Part shown: positions 31,873 to 39,713 of the stretch, one piece after another
Numbering within the stretch: position 1 is the stretch's first letter
How the letters are laid out: each line of letters opens with the position of its first letter
Source: JBDHWG01 sp046328525
Lineage (GTDB): Bacteria > Chloroflexota > Anaerolineae > Epilineales > JAHCIE01
Length of the DNA: 64,000 nucleotides
NCBI GenBank assembly: GCA_046328525.1
Contig: JAXLWK010000004.1
Span: 186,001 to 250,000, forward strand
Direction: 5' to 3'
Translations under genes and position numbers: made by a program
The notes under the pieces: model-generated
Databases searched by the model: none
What the model saw: the letters and a program-made list of their open reading frames with translations, nothing else
Told to the model about the DNA's origin: nothing

Positions 31873-34059
31873 ATGAGGCGAGGTATTGTGGCGCTGGCTG
31901 CGCTGCTGCTGGCGGTCGTCGCGGCGGCGGGGGGGCCGCGCCCGGCGGGGGCCGAGCTGCCCCAGCCCGACAAAGTCTTGTTTACGATCGGGTCGCAAGC
32001 ACCCGTGGGTCAGTTCGATTATCCGGGCGGCGTGGCCGTCGGGCGCGACGGCACGATCTACGTCGCCGACGCCATCAACAACCGCGTCCAACGCTTCGCC
32101 CCGAATGGGACGTTTGTGGGCGCGTGGGGCGAGCAGGGCGCGGGCGACGGCCAGTTCCAGCGCATCGGGGGCATCGCCGCTGCGCCCGACGGCTCGCTGG
32201 TCGTCACCGACATCGTCAACGGCCGCGTGCAGCATTTCTCCGCCGCCGGCCTGTACCTCGGCCAGTTGGGGAGCGCAGGCAGCGGTGACGGGCAGCTCAA
32301 CAAGCCGCGTGGCGTGGCCGTCGGACCCGACGGCACGGTCTACATCGCCGACACGTTCAACAACCGCATCCAGCGCTTCACGGCCGCCGGGGCCTACCTG
32401 GGCCAGTGGGGGACGCGGGGCGCCGGCGACATGCAGTTCAACCTGCCGCGCGGGGTCGCCGTGGCGGCCGACGGCACGGTGTATGTCGCCGATACGGCCA
32501 ACGGGCGCATCCAGGTCTTCGACGCCGCCGGGACCTTCCGCGGGAAATGGGGCGCTGCCGGCGCCGATGATGGGCAGTTCATCTCGCCGACCGGTGTGGC
32601 CGTCGCCGCCGACGATACGCTGTACGTCGTGGACAGTAGCAACCACCGCGTGCAGCATTTCTCGACGTTCGGCGTGTTCCTGGACAAGTTCGGCGTCTAC
32701 GGCCACACCATCGGCCAGCTTGCCGCGCCGGAGGGCGTCACCGTCGCCGGCGACGGAGCGATCATCGTCGCCGACACGTACAATCACCGCGTCCAGCGCT
32801 TCTGGAAGGACGGCAGCGTGCTGGGCGTCTGGGGCAGCCAGGGGATGTCGAGCACGCAGTTCGACCACCCGCAGGGCCTCTCAGTCGCGCCGGACGGGAC
32901 GGTGTACGTCGCCGACACCACCAATCACCGCATCCAGCGCTTCACCGGCGAGGGCCTTTTCTTCAGCAAGTTCGGCGGCGTCGGGAGCAAGCCGGGCCAG
33001 TTCCAGGGGCCGCAGGGCGTCGCCGTCGCCGCCGACGGCACGGTGTACGTGATTGACACCAACAACTACCGCATCCAGCGCTTCACTGCCGATGGCGCGC
33101 TCCTCGCCACCATCGGCGGCTTCGGGCACGGCGACGGGCAGTTCATGGTGCCGAACGGCATCAGCGTGGCGCCGGACGGCACGGTCTACGTCGCCGACGA
33201 CAGCAACAACCGCATCCAGCATTTCGCCGCCGATGGGACGTTCCTGGGCAAGTGGGGCAGCTTCGGGCGCGGCGACGGCCAGTTCCAGTACCCCCACGGC
33301 CCGGCCGCTGCGCCGGACGGCACGGTGTATGTCGCCGACACGGGCAACAACCGCATCCAGCATTTCGCGGCGGACGGGACGTTCCTGGGCAAGTGGGGCA
33401 AGGGCGGCGCCGGCGACGGCCAGTTCAACACCCCGCAGGGCCTGTCGGTCGCGGCGGACGGGACGGTGTTCGTGGCCGACTCGGGCAACAACCGCATCCA
33501 GCGCTTCGCCGCCGACGGGACGTTCCTGGGCAAGTGGACCGGCGGCGACACGCCGCTGACCACGCCGCGCGGCATCGCTCTGACGCCCAACGGCCTGGCG
33601 TGGGTGACCGACACGGACAACAGCCGCATCGTCGTGTTCGGGCCGGAGGCGCTCGACACGTGGCGCGGGGAGTACTACGCCAACCGCTGGCTCGCCGACG
33701 CCGCCGTCTTCATCCACAGCGACGACAACCTCGACCTGCTGTGGGTCGAAGGGTCGCCGGGCGGCGATGTGCCGTCGTCGAACTGGTCGGCCCGCTGGGA
33801 GCGCGTTGTGACGCTGGATGCGGGGCTGGGGGTGTTTACGGTGGAGGCGGACGGCGCGGTGCGCGTCTGGGTGGACGGCCGGCTCATCGCCCAGCGCAGC
33901 GCCGGGGCGGGGGCCATCAGCGGCTTCCTGCCCCTGGCGGCCGGCCCGCACCGGGTGCGGGTGGAGTACGCCCACGAGAGCGGCGCGGCGTCCGTCGCGG
34001 TGCGCTGGCAGACGACCACCGTCAATAGCTTCCTGTTCCTGCCCCACATCACGCGGTAG
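31873..34059 (+). CDS. Secreted NHL-repeat beta-propeller with PA14-like domain
   Basis: A 728-residue exported protein. The signal peptide is residues 1-26. Residues about 35-590 carry eleven to twelve NHL repeats of about 47 residues (P.G.V.VA.DGT.YVADT.N.RIQ.F), enough for two six-bladed propellers. Residues about 595-715 are PA14-like (WRGEYYANRWLADAAVFI; DDNLDLLW; VRVWVDGRLI; VRVEYAHESGAASVAVRW), a carbohydrate-binding fold. It ends SFLFLPHITR, an LPxI-like tail also seen in the 53.8 kb propeller (VFLPYLER). A surface-binding or polysaccharide-associated role is likely. AGGAGGAG lies upstream of the ATG. Confidence 0.9.
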   Translation: MRRGIVALAALLLAVVAAAGGPRPAGAELPQPDKVLFTIGSQAPVGQFDYPGGVAVGRDGTIYVADAINNRVQRFAPNGTFVGAWGEQGAGDGQFQRIGGIAAAPDGSLVVTDIVNGRVQHFSAAGLYLGQLGSAGSGDGQLNKPRGVAVGPDGTVYIADTFNNRIQRFTAAGAYLGQWGTRGAGDMQFNLPRGVAVAADGTVYVADTANGRIQVFDAAGTFRGKWGAAGADDGQFISPTGVAVAADDTLYVVDSSNHRVQHFSTFGVFLDKFGVYGHTIGQLAAPEGVTVAGDGAIIVADTYNHRVQRFWKDGSVLGVWGSQGMSSTQFDHPQGLSVAPDGTVYVADTTNHRIQRFTGEGLFFSKFGGVGSKPGQFQGPQGVAVAADGTVYVIDTNNYRIQRFTADGALLATIGGFGHGDGQFMVPNGISVAPDGTVYVADDSNNRIQHFAADGTFLGKWGSFGRGDGQFQYPHGPAAAPDGTVYVADTGNNRIQHFAADGTFLGKWGKGGAGDGQFNTPQGLSVAADGTVFVADSGNNRIQRFAADGTFLGKWTGGDTPLTTPRGIALTPNGLAWVTDTDNSRIVVFGPEALDTWRGEYYANRWLADAAVFIHSDDNLDLLWVEGSPGGDVPSSNWSARWERVVTLDAGLGVFTVEADGAVRVWVDGRLIAQRSAGAGAISGFLPLAAGPHRVRVEYAHESGAASVAVRWQTTTVNSFLFLPHITR

Positions 34060-34100
34060 CCAGAGCATTTTGTGGTAGCGTTTTGTAGCGCCAGCAGGTC

Positions 34101-34210
34101 CGCCCGCCGCTGAAGCAGCGGGCTACGAATGGAAGCCTGAGAGGCTGAGGTTCCGGCTCCCCAGCCCCTTGGGCTTGCATCCTTAGCCGTAGGCTTGAGC
34201 CTACGGCGGC
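34101..34210 (+). repeat. rep-C element
   Basis: Same four hairpins as the 18.2 kb copy (CCGCCGCTGAAGCAGCGG, AAGCCTGAGAGGCT, AGCCCCTTGGGCTT, CCGTAGGCTTGAGCCTACGG), followed by AGGGTTATTTACATG. It lies between convergent genes. Confidence 0.8.
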
Positions 34211-34254
34211 CGGCGGCGACGCGGCCCAGGGTTATTTACATGGGCGCGGCAGGC

Positions 34255-36138
34255 TCAATAGACATGGTAGAACACGGGGATCACCTGGCCGCTGTTCAGG
34301 CTGATGAACAGGCTGTAGCAGCCGCGCCCCGGCAGGCTCCAGGTGTACGCCCACGCCCGCTGCCCGGCGTTGTACCTCGGGTTCGTGCCGCTGATGCTCG
34401 CCGCCGTCGCCCCGGCCGGGTCCGTCGTGAAGCTGCTGCACGCCGCGCTCGACGAGTTGAGCTTGTAGCTGATCCCCGTCACCGTCCCCGCCGCTGAGAT
34501 GGCCTGCCCGGCCGCGTCCGTCACCTTCCACTTCACCGAGGTATGCCCCAGCCCGATGCCCAGAGCGATGATGTTGTTGACGGCGGGCGGCGCGACCGTC
34601 GGTGAGGCGTAGCTGATGGCGTAGCCGACGGTGTAGCGGACGGCCTTGCCCGACTGGTTGTTGGCGTTGTCGCTCGCCGCGACTTTGAAGGTCCGCGGGC
34701 CGACCGCCGCCGTGCTGATCGAGCCGCCGCTGTTGACAACCCCGCCGCCCTGCTGCGTCCCCACGCAGGTCTTGACGCCGGTTCCGCCTGGATCGCTGCA
34801 TGTGTAGCTCGCCGTGAGCGCCGCGCCGGTCACGTAGAACGCGCCGTCGGCCGGGCTTGTGATACTGATCGTCGGCGGGGTCGTGTCACTGCTCACCGTC
34901 AGCGTGGCCGCGTTGGTCAGCGACGTCCCGCAGCCGAAGGTGGAGGTGAAGACGGCGCGGTACTGCTTGCCGCTGTCGCCGGCCTGGGCGGTGAAGCTCA
35001 GCGTAGGCAATGTCGCGCCGGGGATGTCGGTGAAGGTCGCGCCGTTGTCGGCGCTCACCTGCCACTGCGCGGTCGGGTTGCCGGCCGCCGCCGCCGTGAA
35101 CGTCGCCTGGCTGCCCAACGCGACCGTCTGGTTGGTCGGGTTCGTCGTCACGGTCGGGTTAAGGTGGACGACGAGGGGCGCCGCGTTCGACGTGGCCGTC
35201 CCCACGATGTTCGTGAACACCGTCCGGAATAGTTTGCCGTTGTCCGCCACGTGGGCGGTAAAGGTGAATGTGGTGGAGGTCGCGCCGGCGATGTTGGTGA
35301 AGGTCGCGCCGTTGTCGGCGCTCACCTGCCACTGGGCCGACGGCGCCGGGCTGCCGGTCGCGGTCGCGGTGAACGTCCCCCCGCGGTTCTCGCACAGATC
35401 CTCCAACGGCGGGTTGGGGCCGTCAATGCCCTGCGGCGCAACGCCGACGGTCAGCGTCGCGGCGCTCGTCGGCGTCCGGCAGCCGAAGTCGGAGATGAAC
35501 ACGGCGCGGTACTGCTTGCCGCCGTCGCCGAACTGGGCGGTGAAGCTGAGAGTCGTGCCTGTCGCTCCCGGAACGTCGTTGAAGCTCACACCATTGTCCG
35601 TGCTGACCTGCCACTGCACGCTCTGGTAGGCAGTTCCCGCCGCCGTGAACGTCGCCTGGCTGCCGACCGCCGCCACCCCGTTCGTCGGGTTGGTCGTCAC
35701 GGCCGCTGCCGTGTGGACGATGAGCGTCGCCGCGCCGGAGGTCGCCGTGCCGGCCGGGTTCGTGAACACGGCACGGTACTGCTTGTGGTCGTCGGCGAGG
35801 TGGGCCGTGAACGTCAGGGTCGTGGACGTCGCGCCGGGAATGTTGGTGAAGGTCGCGCCGTTGTCCGCGCTGACCTGCCACTGCGCCGTAGGCGCCGGGC
35901 TGCCGCCCGCCGTCACGGTGAACGTCACCCCGCGGTCCTGGCAAATCTCCAGCACCGGCGGGTTGGGGCCGTCAATGCCGCCCGGCGCCTGATCGGCGGG
36001 GTTGGCGGTAGACGGGGCAGCGACGGAGGGCGGACCGCCGGCGGCGAGCGTCGGGCGGCCAGCGGCCAGAACGGCGGCGAGGGCGAGGAGAACGAGAAGG
36101 GTGCGAACAAACGCGCGCGACCGGATGAGTGGCAGCAT
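34255..36138 (-). CDS. Secreted Ig-like repeat protein with PxKF-like C-terminus
   Basis: A 627-residue exported protein. The start at 36138 has GGAGGAAG 1-2 bases upstream region. The signal peptide ends about residue 32. At least four Ig-like repeats of about 90 residues follow (AQWQVSADNGATFTNIPGAT; TLSFTAQFGDGGKQYRAVF). A bacterial Ig/HYR-like segment (SITSPADGAFYVTGAALTAS) comes next, and a C-terminal PxKF-like domain closes the protein (SVKWKVTDAAGQAISAAG; GRGCYSLFISLNSGQVIPVF). Its C-terminal 100 residues are clearly related to those of the 45.6 kb beta-helix protein. Probably cell-surface or secreted adhesion-type protein. Confidence 0.85.
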   Translation of the reverse strand: MLPLIRSRAFVRTLLVLLALAAVLAAGRPTLAAGGPPSVAAPSTANPADQAPGGIDGPNPPVLEICQDRGVTFTVTAGGSPAPTAQWQVSADNGATFTNIPGATSTTLTFTAHLADDHKQYRAVFTNPAGTATSGAATLIVHTAAAVTTNPTNGVAAVGSQATFTAAGTAYQSVQWQVSTDNGVSFNDVPGATGTTLSFTAQFGDGGKQYRAVFISDFGCRTPTSAATLTVGVAPQGIDGPNPPLEDLCENRGGTFTATATGSPAPSAQWQVSADNGATFTNIAGATSTTFTFTAHVADNGKLFRTVFTNIVGTATSNAAPLVVHLNPTVTTNPTNQTVALGSQATFTAAAAGNPTAQWQVSADNGATFTDIPGATLPTLSFTAQAGDSGKQYRAVFTSTFGCGTSLTNAATLTVSSDTTPPTISITSPADGAFYVTGAALTASYTCSDPGGTGVKTCVGTQQGGGVVNSGGSISTAAVGPRTFKVAASDNANNQSGKAVRYTVGYAISYASPTVAPPAVNNIIALGIGLGHTSVKWKVTDAAGQAISAAGTVTGISYKLNSSSAACSSFTTDPAGATAASISGTNPRYNAGQRAWAYTWSLPGRGCYSLFISLNSGQVIPVFYHVY

Positions 36139-36218
36139 ACTTCCTCCTGGATACGTCTTCGGAATATGCTTCACTCTACGGGGCCACCGTCCGGGGAACG
36201 TCCGGGCAGCGTCCGGTA

Positions 36219-37337
36219 TCAGACAATCAGCATGGCGTCGCCGAAGCTGAAGAAGCGGTAGCCCTCGGCGACCGCCTCGTCGTAGGCGGCGAGCATCGCC
36301 TCGCGCCCGGCGAAGGCGCTGACGAGCATCAGCAGCGTCGAGCGCGGCAGGTGGAAGTTGGTGATGAGGGCGTCCACGGCGCGCACCTGGTAGCCCGGCG
36401 TGATGAACAGCCGTGTCCAGCCGCTGTAGGGGGCGAGGGGTGGCGGCGCGGCCGGCCGAGGCAGCGCGGCGAAGTCCTGGGAATGGCCGGGGTCAATGCC
36501 CGCGCTCGCCAGCGCCGCCGACTCCAGGACGCGCACCGCCGTCGTGCCCACGGCGACGACGCGCCCGCCGGCCGCCCGCACCGCGGCGATGGCCGCCGCT
36601 GTGTCCGCCGATAGCTCCGCCCACTCGCTGTGCATGACGTGGCTGCGGGCGTCCTCGACCTCGACCGGGCGGAACGTGTCCAGGCCGACGTGGAGGGTGA
36701 CGAACGCCATGCCGATGCCCAGCGTGTCCAGCCGCTCGATGAGCGCCCCTGTGAAGTGCAGGCCGGCGGTGGGCGCGGCGGCCGAGCCGACGACGCGGCT
36801 GTAGACCGTCTGGTAGCGCTCCGGGTCGTCGAGATGTTCGTGGATGTACGGCGGCAGGGGGACGTGGCCGAGGTCGGGCAGCAGCGGCTCGACCGGCGCG
36901 TCGAAGCGCACCAGCCGCCCGCCGGCGCCGGTGACACCGACAATCTGGGCGTTCACCTGGCCGTCGCCGAACACCAGGCGTGCGCCGGGCGCGAGGCGGT
37001 GGCCGCGCGCCAGCGTCTCCCACGTCGTCGCATCCACGGGCTTGAGCAGCAGTAGCTCGACCCGGCCGCCGCTGGCCTTGCGGCCCAGGAGACGCGCCGG
37101 GCGGACGCGGCTGTCGTTGGCGACGAGCAGGTCGCCGGGCCGCAGGAGGTCGGGCAGGTCGCGGAAGCGGCGGTGACTACGGCGGCCGGAGGCGCGGTCG
37201 AGGACGAGGAGGCGCGAGGAGTCGCGCGGCTCGGCCGGCGTCTGGGCGATGCGGTCGGGCGGAAGGTGATAGTCGAAATCGCTGGTGCGCAAGGGTTGGG
37301 TCACGGCGTGGTCAACCGGGCGGTCAGGGCGTATCAT
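36219..37337 (-). CDS. queA: S-adenosylmethionine:tRNA ribosyltransferase-isomerase
   Basis: A 372-residue enzyme of queuosine synthesis that moves the ribosyl group of SAM to preQ1 in tRNA to make epoxyqueuosine. LRTSDFDYHLPPDRIAQTPA is the canonical N-terminal motif. RLLGRKASGGRVELLLL, TVYSRVVGSAAAPTAGLHFT and GWTRLFITPGYQ, FHLPRSTLLMLVSAFAG, YRFFSFGDAMLI follow. About 17 residues precede the usual start. The annotated ATG has a weak ribosome site, so a later start (for example TTG before RTSDFDY) is possible. Confidence 0.97.
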   Translation of the reverse strand: MIRPDRPVDHAVTQPLRTSDFDYHLPPDRIAQTPAEPRDSSRLLVLDRASGRRSHRRFRDLPDLLRPGDLLVANDSRVRPARLLGRKASGGRVELLLLKPVDATTWETLARGHRLAPGARLVFGDGQVNAQIVGVTGAGGRLVRFDAPVEPLLPDLGHVPLPPYIHEHLDDPERYQTVYSRVVGSAAAPTAGLHFTGALIERLDTLGIGMAFVTLHVGLDTFRPVEVEDARSHVMHSEWAELSADTAAAIAAVRAAGGRVVAVGTTAVRVLESAALASAGIDPGHSQDFAALPRPAAPPPLAPYSGWTRLFITPGYQVRAVDALITNFHLPRSTLLMLVSAFAGREAMLAAYDEAVAEGYRFFSFGDAMLIV

Positions 37338-37411
37338 CCAGATGGCTGATAGGCGTGTCGGCTTTCAGGGGGAAAGCATAGCACAGGGCCGTGTTTATGG
37401 TCAACTTAGTA

Positions 37412-37440
37412 TTGACAGTGCTTAAGGCGTGTGTTAGAAT
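37412..37440 (+). promoter_or_regulatory. Strong promoter of the 32-codon micro-gene
   Basis: TTGACA (37412-37417), exactly 17 bases, TAGAAT (37435-37440). The expected start of transcription is near 37447, 24 bases before the ATG. Confidence 0.85.
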
Positions 37441-37470
37441 GGGGTTAAGAAATTCTAAGGAGGTGAACAA

Positions 37471-37569
37471 ATGGCGCGCATTCGACTCGCAGGTCTGACC
37501 ATCACCGCCGCTGTGCGCGGCGCCGGTCTCGCCGTTGTCCATAGCCGTAGTGCGCCTGTTCACCGCTAG
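37471..37569 (+). CDS. 32-residue micro-protein, unknown
   Basis: ATG to TAG, 32 codons. AAGGAGGTGA (37457-37466), a full match to the 16S anti-Shine-Dalgarno, lies 6 bases before the ATG. The peptide begins MARIRLAGLTITAAV and ends HSRSAPVHR: basic (five Arg, two His), no Cys, with a mildly hydrophobic centre. It has its own promoter and terminator and so forms a complete unit between queA and an ABC-2 exporter operon. It could be a secreted or modified peptide, an attenuator-like leader, or a regulator. There is no run of one amino acid, so classical attenuation is unlikely. I do not recognise it. Confidence 0.75.
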   Translation: MARIRLAGLTITAAVRGAGLAVVHSRSAPVHR

Positions 37570-37583
37570 GGATTGATCCCTCA

Positions 37584-37617
37584 GGCCGTGGGTGCGCTAC
37601 ACGCCCACGGCCTTTTT
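37584..37617 (+). terminator. Rho-independent terminator of the micro-gene
   Basis: GGCCGTGGG (37584-37592), an 11-base loop, CCCACGGCC (37604-37612), TTTTT (37613-37617). It lies 14 bases after the stop codon. Confidence 0.92.
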
Positions 37618-37683
37618 CGTCTACACGCCCGTACCTGCCGTGGGCCGCCTGTCCGCCCGCGGCTTTTTGTGTGTCAAGTCGGA

Positions 37684-37827
37684 GTCGTTGCGAGGAGCGC
37701 GCCTTTCGGGGGCGTGGGGGGCGAAGCTCCCCACTGGCGAAGCAATCTCGCGGTAGGTGTATGTAGGGGCAGGTTTGAAACCTGCCCCTACGGAGACGGG
37801 GGATTGCTTCGCTCCACTCGCAATGAC
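37684..37827. repeat. rep-D element with internal rep-E hairpin
   Basis: Left end GTCGTTGCGAGG, right end CTCGCAATGAC, with GCGAAGCAATCTC and GGGATTGCTTCGCT as inner inverted arms. A rep-E hairpin (GTAGGGGCAGGTTT/AAACCTGCCCCTAC, 37763-37791) sits in the middle, i.e. one repeat nested in another. It separates the micro-gene from the exporter operon. Confidence 0.75.
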
Positions 37828-37854
37828 GGTCTTATACTCAGGAGGTTTCCGCCC

Positions 37855-38733
37855 ATGGAAGTCGCATATCGAACGGCCGCCGCGCCCGCCCGCGTCGCTG
37901 CCACAACGAGCGTCGCGCTCGGCGTCAGCGACGTAGTCAAGGGGTTCGATGGGGGCAAGGCCGGGAGCTGGTGGCAGCGGGTACGCGGCCAGGCGCCGGC
38001 GGTGAGCCGCGTGATGGCCGTGGACCACGTGAGCTTCGAGGTACGCCGCAACGAGGTGTTCGGCATCCTCGGCCCCAACGGCTCCGGCAAGTCAACACTC
38101 ATCCGGCTCATCTCGACCCTGCTCATCCCGGATAGCGGCCAGATTAGCGTGTTCGGGTACGATGTTCAGCGCGATGAGCGCATTGTCAAGCGCATGATTA
38201 ACCGCGTCTCCGTAGACGCCGCGTTCTTTAAGAAGCTCAGTCCGATGGAGAACCTGCTCTACGCCGGCCGCCTGTACGGCCTCGATGGGCGCAGCATCCG
38301 CGACCAGTCCACGGCGATCCTCAACCGCTTCGGGCTGGAGACCAAGGCGCTCTACGAGCCAATGGAGGACATGTCGCGGGGCATGCAGCAGAAGGTGGCG
38401 ATTGCCCGCGCCTTCCTGAGCGCCCCGATGATGCTCCTGCTGGACGAGCCAACGACCGGCCTCGACCCGCGCTCCAAGCGCGAGGTGCAGGCCTTCGTCC
38501 AGGAGATCCGCCAGACCCACGACGCGACCGTCCTGCTGACGACTCACGACATGGACGAGGCCGAGGCCCTGTGCGACCGCATCGCCGTCATCGAAGGCGG
38601 CAAGCTCGTCGCCCTGGACACGCCGGCCGGCCTGAAGCGGCTGGTGGCCCGCGACGGCCACGAGCCGACCCTCGAAGACGTGTTCATGACCCTCACGGGC
38701 AAGCGTCTCGTCGAGGATGACCAGGCCGCTTAA
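37855..38733 (+). CDS. ABC-2 type transporter ATP-binding protein
   Basis: A 292-residue ATPase. The start at 37855 has AGGAGGT 8 bases upstream. Walker A is GPNGSGKST, the signature is MSRGMQQKVAIARAF (SRGMQQ in place of LSGGQ), Walker B is LLLDEPTTGLD and the switch His lies in TTHDMDEAE. The unusual N-terminal 45 residues (an Ala-rich head) precede the nucleotide-binding core. It is followed by an ABC-2 permease, which makes an exporter for a drug, peptide or lipid. Confidence 0.95.
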   Translation: MEVAYRTAAAPARVAATTSVALGVSDVVKGFDGGKAGSWWQRVRGQAPAVSRVMAVDHVSFEVRRNEVFGILGPNGSGKSTLIRLISTLLIPDSGQISVFGYDVQRDERIVKRMINRVSVDAAFFKKLSPMENLLYAGRLYGLDGRSIRDQSTAILNRFGLETKALYEPMEDMSRGMQQKVAIARAFLSAPMMLLLDEPTTGLDPRSKREVQAFVQEIRQTHDATVLLTTHDMDEAEALCDRIAVIEGGKLVALDTPAGLKRLVARDGHEPTLEDVFMTLTGKRLVEDDQAA

Positions 38734-38801
38734 CGCGCGTACCGCTGACCCGTTGCTCATCGGTGCGTCGCCCAGCTACGACACGGAAGGAGGTCAAGGA
38801 A

Positions 38802-38876
38802 ATGAACACAGTAGACACCTCCCACACCTTGAGCCACGGAATGATCACGATTCGCAACCTGGGGGATATGCCATGA
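38802..38876 (+). CDS. 24-residue ORF translationally coupled to the permease
   Basis: AAGGAGGTCAAGGA lies just before the ATG at 38802. The ORF (MNTVDTSHTLSHG... ...IRNLGDMP) stops at TGA 38874-38876, overlapping the permease ATG (38873-38875) as ATGA. Its strong ribosome site and the overlap suggest it sets permease translation, or encodes a peptide in its own right. Not recognised. Confidence 0.55.
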   Translation: MNTVDTSHTLSHGMITIRNLGDMP

Positions 38877-39703
38877 CGCCAAGCACACTCATGAACGAGG
38901 TTCGATCCTCGTATGCGTTTGTCGAGCGCAACTTCAACCTGGTGCGCCGCTACTGGGGCTGGGAAGCCGTCTGGATCATGTACGGCGTCGCCAACGCCCT
39001 GGCCGTCACCTACATCGGCGCGGGCATGGGCGCTCTGACCGGCCAGCAGGTAGACACGAACTTCCTCATCCTCTACCTGCTGATCGGCACGGTCATTTGG
39101 CGCTACCTGTCCATCGTCTTCGACTCGCTTAGCGAGGTCATTATGTGGGAGCGGTGGGAAGGCACCATCGAGTATACCTTCATGGCGCCGGTCAACCGCC
39201 TCACCCATCTGGTCGGGCAGACGATCTTCTCGATCATCTACGGCATCTTGCAGGCGGGCCTGATCCTGGTGGTGGTGGCGCTGTTCTTCCACCTGGACAT
39301 GAGCCAGGCCAACTACCCCGCGGCGCTGGCCGTCATGCTGGCCGGGAGCCTGTCGTTCATCGGCGTCGGCATCATCGCCGCCGTCCTGCCGATGCTCTAC
39401 CCGGAGCGCGGCGCCCAGATGACGAACTTCGCCCAGGCGCTGTTCCTGCTGGCATCGGGCGTCTACTACCCGGTGAGCGTCCTGCCGAACTGGCTGCAAA
39501 CCATCTCCCGCGTCTCCCCGGCGACCTACACGCTGGAGGGCGTGCGGGCGGCGCTGCTCGACGGCGCGTCGGTGCAGAGTCTCACGCCCATCATCGGGCT
39601 ATTGATTGTCATCGGTCTGGTCACGATCCCAGTCGGGGTCGTGGTCTTTCAGTGGGGCGAGCGGTACGCGAAGCGCACCGGCAAGCTGAAGCGCAACGGA
39701 TAA
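38873..39703 (+). CDS. ABC-2 type transporter permease
   Basis: A 276-residue six-helix permease. The start at 38873 was chosen because it overlaps the short ORF stop and gives a standard N-terminus (MTPSTLMNEVRSSYAFVERN). GTIEYTFMAPVNRLTHLVGQ is the ABC-2 coupling region, and LFLLASGVYYPVSVLPNWLQ plus ISRVSPATYTLEGVRAALLD the conserved C-terminal region. It dimerises and works with the ATPase 140 bases upstream. Confidence 0.93.
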   Translation: MTPSTLMNEVRSSYAFVERNFNLVRRYWGWEAVWIMYGVANALAVTYIGAGMGALTGQQVDTNFLILYLLIGTVIWRYLSIVFDSLSEVIMWERWEGTIEYTFMAPVNRLTHLVGQTIFSIIYGILQAGLILVVVALFFHLDMSQANYPAALAVMLAGSLSFIGVGIIAAVLPMLYPERGAQMTNFAQALFLLASGVYYPVSVLPNWLQTISRVSPATYTLEGVRAALLDGASVQSLTPIIGLLIVIGLVTIPVGVVVFQWGERYAKRTGKLKRNG

Positions 39704-39713
39704 AGGAGACCTT

